Shown here: one piece after another, positions 32,879 to 37,170 of the stretch
How positions within the stretch are numbered: position 1 is the first letter of the stretch
How the letters are laid out: every line of letters starts with the position of its first letter
NCBI GenBank assembly: GCA_937925855.1
Contig: CALAMO010000032.1
Span: 1-37,170, forward strand
Origin: an uncultured Thiotrichaceae bacterium
GTDB taxonomy: Bacteria; Pseudomonadota; Gammaproteobacteria; Thiotrichales; Thiotrichaceae
Direction: 5' to 3'
Length of the DNA stretch: 37,170 nt
The notes under the pieces: generated by a model
Seen by the model: the letters and a program-made list of their open reading frames with translations, nothing else
Told to the model about the DNA's origin: nothing
The model's database searches: none
Position numbers and translations under genes: made by a program

Positions 32879-33982
32879 TTACTCCGCTACCGTCTTTTGT
32901 TTTTGCATGGCAAGGTACAAGCGCTCAATCGGTGCACGCACCATCCCATCCAACGCCCCGGTAAACAGGATAACCAGCGACTGAATCACAACGACCATTT
33001 CGCGTGGAATTGAGGTTGAGAACGCCAGTTCTGCGCCACCCTGATAAAGGAAACCGAACAGTAGTGCGGCGAGAAATACGCCGAAGGGGTGGCTGCGTCC
33101 CATTAGCGCAACCGCAATACCAATAAACCCGGCACCTTCCGCCGCGTTCAATACCAGGCGTTCCGCTTCGCCCATGACATTATTAATAGCCATCATGCCA
33201 GCCAGCGCGCCCGAAATGAGCATGGTGATCATAATGATTTTGGTGCTGCTAATCCCGGCGTATTTAGCCGCTGATTCCGACTGACCAAAGGAGCGTATCG
33301 CGTAGCCGAGGCGGGTGTGCCAGATCAGCACCCAGATGACAATACAGGCTGCTATCGCCACGAATAAACTGATATTGGCGGGCGTTGCTTTAGAAAATGG
33401 GATGCCAAACAGTCCCAGCACTTCATGTAAATTCGGTAAGTTAGTGGCTTCAGGAAACTTAGCGGTTGCTGGTTCCATCACCTTCGCGGGTTTCAGCAGG
33501 CCAATCAGCAGGAAGTTAAGCAGGGCTGCCGCAATAAAGTTAAACATGATAGTGGTGATGACAATATGGCTGCCGCGTTTAGCCTGCAGGAAGGCCGGAA
33601 TGGCAGCCCAGGCCGCGCCAAACAGTGCGCCACAAATCGAAGCGCCGACCAGCGCCAGTGTCCAGTGCGGCCATGGGATGTATAGGCAAATTAAGGCGAC
33701 ACCCAGTCCGCCCAATACCGCCTGTCCTTCACCGCCGATATTAAACAGGCGGGCGTGAAAAGCGATGGATACCGCCAGACCGGTGAAGATAAAGTTAGTG
33801 GCGTAATACAGGGTATAACCCCAGCCATAGGTTGAGCGGAGCGAGCCATCTATCATGATTTTGAAGGCATTAAACGGATCTTCACCAATCGACCAGATCG
33901 CCAGTCCACTAAACAACATAGCTAATAGAAGTGAGATGGCCGGGATGATAATGAGATCAATCCAGCGCGGTAAACGATTCAT
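32879..33982 (-). CDS. ABC transporter permease, BMP/nucleoside type (NupP-like)
   Basis: A 367-aa larger permease of the same importer. The frame extends to a TTG at 34003; the ATG at 33982 follows AAGGAGG at about 9 nt and is used. Signatures: FTGLAVSIAFHARLFNIGGE, then GEGQAVLGGLGVALI, RLGYAIRSFGQSESAAKYAG and GAGFIGIAVALMGRSHPFG. One base separates its ATG from the ATPase stop. Forms the channel with the neighbouring permease. Confidence 0.93.
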   Translation of the reverse strand: MNRLPRWIDLIIIPAISLLLAMLFSGLAIWSIGEDPFNAFKIMIDGSLRSTYGWGYTLYYATNFIFTGLAVSIAFHARLFNIGGEGQAVLGGLGVALICLYIPWPHWTLALVGASICGALFGAAWAAIPAFLQAKRGSHIVITTIMFNFIAAALLNFLLIGLLKPAKVMEPATAKFPEATNLPNLHEVLGLFGIPFSKATPANISLFVAIAACIVIWVLIWHTRLGYAIRSFGQSESAAKYAGISSTKIIMITMLISGALAGMMAINNVMGEAERLVLNAAEGAGFIGIAVALMGRSHPFGVFLAALLFGFLYQGGAELAFSTSIPREMVVVIQSLVILFTGALDGMVRAPIERLYLAMQKQKTVAE

Positions 33983-33983
33983 T

Positions 33984-35519
33984 TCAGGCTGCCTCCTTAG
34001 CAATGCCCGCCATCAGCAGGCCCAGCGCTTTCACATCGGTTTCATGCGGCAGGCGCTCACCCATGATTCGGCCATCAAACATGACGGCGATACGGTCGGA
34101 TAGGGCCATGATTTCATCCAGTTCGACGCTCACCAGTAGAATGGCTTTGCCCTGATCGCGCAGTGCAATAATCTGTTGGTGAATAAACTCAATCGCGCCA
34201 ATGTCTACGCCGCGTGTTGGCTGCCCGACAAGGAGTAAGTCCGGGTTGCGCTCAATCTCGCGTGCCACTACGATTTTTTGCTGATTACCGCCGGAAAAGC
34301 CGCTGGCTCTCAGGCGTGGGTCGGGGGGGCGTACGTCAAAACGTTCCATGCTGCCCGCTGTTTCCGTGCGCACCGCTTTATTGTTCATTAGTAGGCGATT
34401 GCGTTGAAATTCCGGCGCGTTGTGATAGCCAAAAGGGATGTTTTCCCACGCCGCAAATTCCATAATTAGACCTTCGCGCTGGCGGTCTTCCGGTACGTGG
34501 GAAATGCCCATATTTCTACGACTCTGGCCGTTGGCACCGGAACCGGTGAGCGGTATTTTTTCGCCTGATAGGGTGACTGTACCCGTTGCTTTACGGTAGC
34601 CACCGAGCACTTCGAGCAGCTCTGACTGGCCATTACCGGACACGCCCGCCAGCCCCAAAATTTCACCGGCACGCACCTCAAGTGAGACATCTTTCAGACG
34701 GTGGACACCGTTTTCATCTGTCACATTTAAGCCGATCACCTGTAGGACGGAATCACCGGGCTGCGCGGCCGCTTTATCCACTTTCATCAGTACTTTGCGG
34801 CCTACCATTAATTCTGCCAGCGCTTCCGGTGAGGTAGAGGCAGTTTTAACGGTGGCCGTCATTTCACCCCGCCGCATCACGCTGACGGTATCGGTAATAT
34901 CCATGATCTCGCGCAATTTATGCGTGATTAGAATAATAGTTTTACCCTCATCGCGCAGGCGTCCGAGAATGCGAAACAGCTGGTCGGCTTCGCCCGGTGT
35001 TAATACCCCAGTGGGTTCATCCAGAATCAGAATATCCGCTTTGCGGTACAGCGCTTTTAGAATTTCTACGCGCTGTAACATGCCAACGCCAAGGTCTTCA
35101 ATTAGGGCATTGGGTTCGACATGTAAATCGTATTCATTGGCCAGCTGTGTGAGTTCGGCCTGCGCTTTTTTGAGGGACGGGCGTAAGAAACGGCCATCTT
35201 CCACCCCTAGAATAATATTTTCCAGTACGGTGAAATTTTCAACCAGCTTGAAGTGCTGAAACACCATGCCAATACCCGCTGCGATAGCGGCCTGGCTGTC
35301 TGGAATCAGTGTTTTGTTACCGTTGATGAAAATCTCGCCGGAATCCGCTTTATAGAAACCGTACAGGATAGACATGAGGGTGGACTTGCCCGCGCCGTTC
35401 TCACCGATAATGCCGTGTATCGTTCCCGGCATGACGCGCATGGAAATATCTTTATTGGCTTGAACCATGCCAAAAGCTTTGGAAATAGAACGGAGTTCTA
35501 TGGCGGGATGCTGATCCAT
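33984..35519 (-). CDS. ABC transporter ATP-binding protein with two ATPase domains (NupO-like)
   Basis: A 511-aa protein with two fused nucleotide-binding domains, as in sugar/nucleoside importers. The first has Walker A GENGAGKST (about residues 38-46), a signature at LGVGMLQRVE and Walker B ILILDEPTGVLTP. The second has degenerate LAGVSGNGQSEL, with signature FSGGNQQKIVVARE and Walker B-like DLLLVGQPTRGVD. Degenerate second sites are usual in this family. Preceded by the substrate-binding gene with an inverted repeat between the two, which likely lowers its expression relative to the receptor. Confidence 0.94.
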   Translation of the reverse strand: MDQHPAIELRSISKAFGMVQANKDISMRVMPGTIHGIIGENGAGKSTLMSILYGFYKADSGEIFINGNKTLIPDSQAAIAAGIGMVFQHFKLVENFTVLENIILGVEDGRFLRPSLKKAQAELTQLANEYDLHVEPNALIEDLGVGMLQRVEILKALYRKADILILDEPTGVLTPGEADQLFRILGRLRDEGKTIILITHKLREIMDITDTVSVMRRGEMTATVKTASTSPEALAELMVGRKVLMKVDKAAAQPGDSVLQVIGLNVTDENGVHRLKDVSLEVRAGEILGLAGVSGNGQSELLEVLGGYRKATGTVTLSGEKIPLTGSGANGQSRRNMGISHVPEDRQREGLIMEFAAWENIPFGYHNAPEFQRNRLLMNNKAVRTETAGSMERFDVRPPDPRLRASGFSGGNQQKIVVAREIERNPDLLLVGQPTRGVDIGAIEFIHQQIIALRDQGKAILLVSVELDEIMALSDRIAVMFDGRIMGERLPHETDVKALGLLMAGIAKEAA

Positions 35520-35553
35520 AGGCTAAATCGACCCTGTTTAGACTGGAATCAAT

Positions 35554-35583
35554 AATGCGCACAATCAAAAGTTTGTGCGCATT
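35554..35583 (-). promoter_or_regulatory. intercistronic hairpin between receptor and ATPase genes
   Basis: AATGCGCACAA (35554-35564) pairs perfectly with TTGTGCGCATT (35573-35583) around an 8-nt loop. It lies just after the receptor stop and before the ATPase start. No T run follows, so partial termination or mRNA 3'-end protection is more likely than full termination. Confidence 0.7.
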
Positions 35584-35608
35584 GTTATTGTGCTAAGTTC
35601 TGTTGAAA

Positions 35609-36598
35609 TCAGAACTCATAGGAAGGACAGCTTTCATCACTGCTGTAGTTGTGTACTTTAATGTCGCCTGCGATGATTTTCGCTTTTGCTGCTTCCACTG
35701 CCGCTTTCATTTCGTCAGTGATTAACGCTTCGTTATGCTCATCCAGCGCGTAGCCCACACCTTCATTCGACAGATCCATCTGGTTGAAACCGGTCTCCAG
35801 ATCCACACCTGCTTTAAACGAGTTGTAAACCGCATTATCAACGCGCTTCAGCATAGAGGTCAGTACTTTACCGGGATGCAGGTAGTTCTGGTTAGCATCA
35901 ACGCCGATAGACAGAATGTCTTTGTCCGCTGCGGTTTGCAGTACGCCAACACCGGTGGCACCGGCAGCAGCGAATACCACATCAACGTCCTGACTAATCT
36001 GGGCCAGCGTTAACTCAGAGCCTTTTACCGGGTCATTCCAGGCTGAAGGCGTAGTGCCGGTCATATTGGAGACCACTTTCATGCCTTCTTTTGCATCTTT
36101 AGCGCCCTGTGCATAACCACAGGCGAAGGTACGAATCAGCGGAATGTCCATGCCACCGATAAAGCCAACTGCACCGTTTTTAGAAGCGAGTGCGGCGAGC
36201 ATACCGACGAGATAAGAACCCTGTTCCGCAGCAAAGACGGTCGATTTAATGTTTGGCGCATCGACGACCATATCAATGATGGAAAACTTGGTGTCCGGGT
36301 AGTCTTTAGCCACTTCGCCTAATGGGGTGGCCCAGGAAAAACCAGCCATGACGATTGGGTTTTTACCGGCTTCGGCGAAGCGGCGGATGGCCTGTTCGCG
36401 CTGTGCATCTGACTGGATTTCTACTTCAGCAAACTTTTCACCGGTTTCATCTGCCCAGCGCTTAGCGCCGTTATAGGCACTTTCGTTGAATGATTTATCA
36501 AACTTACCGCCGAGGTCGTACAGAACCGCTGGTTCCGCGAAGGCAGTGGTGGACGCTAAACTCAGCGCAAGGGCGATGCTTGTTGCGAGTTTTTTCAT
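35609..36598 (-). CDS. BMP family substrate-binding protein
   Basis: A 329-aa periplasmic receptor of the BMP/Med/PnrA family. Signal peptide at residues 1-21 (LATSIALALSLASTTAFA, cleavage before EP); no lipobox Cys, so soluble. Family motifs: FDKSFNESAYNGAKRW near residues 33-48, AQREQAIRRFAEAGKNP, NIKSTVFAAEQGSYLVGMLA and FIGGMDIPLIRTFACGYAQG. The Phe-Asp-x-Ser-Phe-Asn element and the Asp in GVDANQNY contact nucleosides in family members. First gene of a receptor-ATPase-permease-permease operon. GAGGAGA precedes the ATG. Ligand is probably a nucleoside, by family. Confidence 0.94.
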   Translation of the reverse strand: MKKLATSIALALSLASTTAFAEPAVLYDLGGKFDKSFNESAYNGAKRWADETGEKFAEVEIQSDAQREQAIRRFAEAGKNPIVMAGFSWATPLGEVAKDYPDTKFSIIDMVVDAPNIKSTVFAAEQGSYLVGMLAALASKNGAVGFIGGMDIPLIRTFACGYAQGAKDAKEGMKVVSNMTGTTPSAWNDPVKGSELTLAQISQDVDVVFAAAGATGVGVLQTAADKDILSIGVDANQNYLHPGKVLTSMLKRVDNAVYNSFKAGVDLETGFNQMDLSNEGVGYALDEHNEALITDEMKAAVEAAKAKIIAGDIKVHNYSSDESCPSYEF

Positions 36599-36673
36599 AG
36601 TGTTCTCCTCGAATCATAACCATAAACAGGGGTTAACCGGCTCATAAACTGAACCAGTCCTTGCTGATTGACC

Positions 36674-36702
36674 AAGCTAAGCACTTGAGTTAATCAAGTC
36701 AA
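36674..36702 (-). promoter_or_regulatory. candidate promoter with palindrome, BMP operon
   Basis: TTGACT (-35; minus strand, 36697-36702) is followed 17 bp later by TAGCTT (-10; 36674-36679). A perfect inverted repeat ACTTGA-N5-TCAAGT (36683-36699) overlaps the -35 and fills the spacer, a position suited to a repressor. The -10 is a weak match. TSS would be about 70 nt before the receptor ATG. Confidence 0.45.
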
Positions 36703-36832
36703 TCTATTTTTCGCTGCTAGCGCAGTCAATGCTCGATGTGTCGTTATTTTGCACAGTGAGGGTTGTTGTTTGAACTTAAGGATTTTGGGGAGGAACAGCA
36801 GAAACTGGGGGCGCGCGAAGGGATCAAATAGT

Positions 36833-36865
36833 AAAAAAGCCCGCACAAACCATGGTGACGGGCTT
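36833..36865 (-). terminator. intrinsic terminator, minus strand
   Basis: AAGCCCG (minus strand, complement of 36859-36865) pairs with CGGGCTT (complement of 36837-36843), with a 3-bp extension CAC/GTG past a bulge, followed on the minus strand by a run of T residues. It ends the partial gene at 36887. The stretch 36599-36832 otherwise holds only the BMP promoter region. Confidence 0.85.
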
Positions 36866-36886
36866 AAAACGTCAAACGATGCCAAT

Positions 36887-37170
36887 TTATTCAGAAATTG
36901 GGGTGCTAGTTTCGCTTAGGGATAGCGTATATACACCCTCAACCGCTGCATTTGCGTCGTACTCAACCGCAGCGTATGAGCCACTCGCCAACGTGCCATC
37001 AGCCAGTGCGATATGAGATTTACCTGGTCCCCGGTCTTGTCCAGTAAAATCGACGATCAGTACATTATCTAATTGACTATGATCCGCAGCGGTACCTGTG
37101 AATGTGAAGAAGCCACCTGAACAACGTTCGTTAACGGTTATAACCGTTCCGTTGAAGGAAAGCGTTCGCG
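36887..37170 (-). CDS. unrecognised protein, C-terminal part (cut by window edge)
   Basis: The last 94 codons of a minus-strand gene run from the window edge to TAA at 36887-36889. The reading is RTLSFNGTVITVNERCSGGF, then FTFTGTAADHSQLDN, IVDFTGQDRGPGKSHIALAD and a tail ending TSTPISE. It is beta-rich with regular Gly, Thr and Asp, suggesting an exported beta-structured protein; the family is not recognised. An intrinsic terminator follows 22 bp later, which supports a real gene end. Confidence 0.6.
   Translation of the reverse strand, partial: RTLSFNGTVITVNERCSGGFFTFTGTAADHSQLDNVLIVDFTGQDRGPGKSHIALADGTLASGSYAAVEYDANAAVEGVYTLSLSETSTPISE

Noticed and set aside
1-37170. CRISPR array, integrase, transposase, tRNA or rRNA genes.
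   Set aside because: No regularly spaced repeats, no recombinase-like reading frame and no tRNA/rRNA-like sequence were noticed on either strand.

Overview
The window looks like chromosomal DNA of a free-living gammaproteobacterium, probably marine or aquatic. The basis is a YgiQ protein that closely follows the E. coli one from memory, a DUF2849-CysI-DUF934-ferredoxin reductase sulfite-assimilation block, a TRAP transporter and a BMP-type nucleoside ABC transporter. This is inference from gene content; there is no rRNA or other taxonomic marker. Gene density is high and base composition is moderate, with two visibly AT-richer patches (about 10.6-12.4 kb and 18.0-21.8 kb) that look acquired.

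Layout. 1-0.84 kb: N-terminal part of an acyl-CoA dehydrogenase, divergent from 0.97-2.5 kb, an unrecognised protein plus a DinB-fold protein with a long extra N-terminal region. 2.6-8.1 kb, minus strand: a winged-helix/TolB-like/TPR regulator, then a TRAP transporter (dctP, dctQ, dctM) whose last gene overlaps an alpha/beta hydrolase. 8.5-10.5 kb, minus: a MoxR AAA+ ATPase with its CoxE-type VWA partner. 10.6-12.2 kb, plus: an AT-rich two-gene unit, a TIR-transmembrane-beta-sandwich protein and a secreted beta-sandwich-SPOR protein. 12.4-15.6 kb, plus: an ABC exporter, a gene-poor structured interval and ugpQ. 15.6-17.9 kb, minus: ygiQ. 18.0-21.6 kb, minus: an IetA/IetS pair (AAA ATPase plus S8 protease), a known toxin-antitoxin and anti-phage module. 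21.8-25.8 kb: a solitary RHH antitoxin, a sirtuin, an ABC-2 exporter pair, a solitary VapB-like antitoxin and a complete ParDE pair. 25.8-27.7 kb, minus: a lipoprotein and an Lrp/AsnC regulator, divergent from the sulfite-reductase operon (27.9-31.0 kb). 31.0-31.3 kb: remnants of a Uma2-type gene and a YoeB-type toxin. 31.4-36.6 kb, minus: a small membrane protein and a complete nucleoside-type ABC importer. The right edge holds the 3' end of an unrecognised minus-strand gene with a clear terminator.

How the genes work together. Housekeeping modules (TRAP uptake, sulfite assimilation, nucleoside uptake, MoxR/VWA) are interleaved with conflict genes. The strongest candidate for an undescribed system is the TIR/SPOR pair. 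The TIR protein keeps the Trp/Glu signature of NAD-consuming TIR domains, crosses the membrane once and ends in a predicted periplasmic beta-sandwich. Its partner is a periplasmic protein with a similar fold and a peptidoglycan-binding-type SPOR domain. That arrangement suggests an envelope-sensing TIR effector. Other conflict-related material is IetAS, the two RHH antitoxins that share a nearly identical C-terminus, and several solitary or broken toxin-antitoxin genes.
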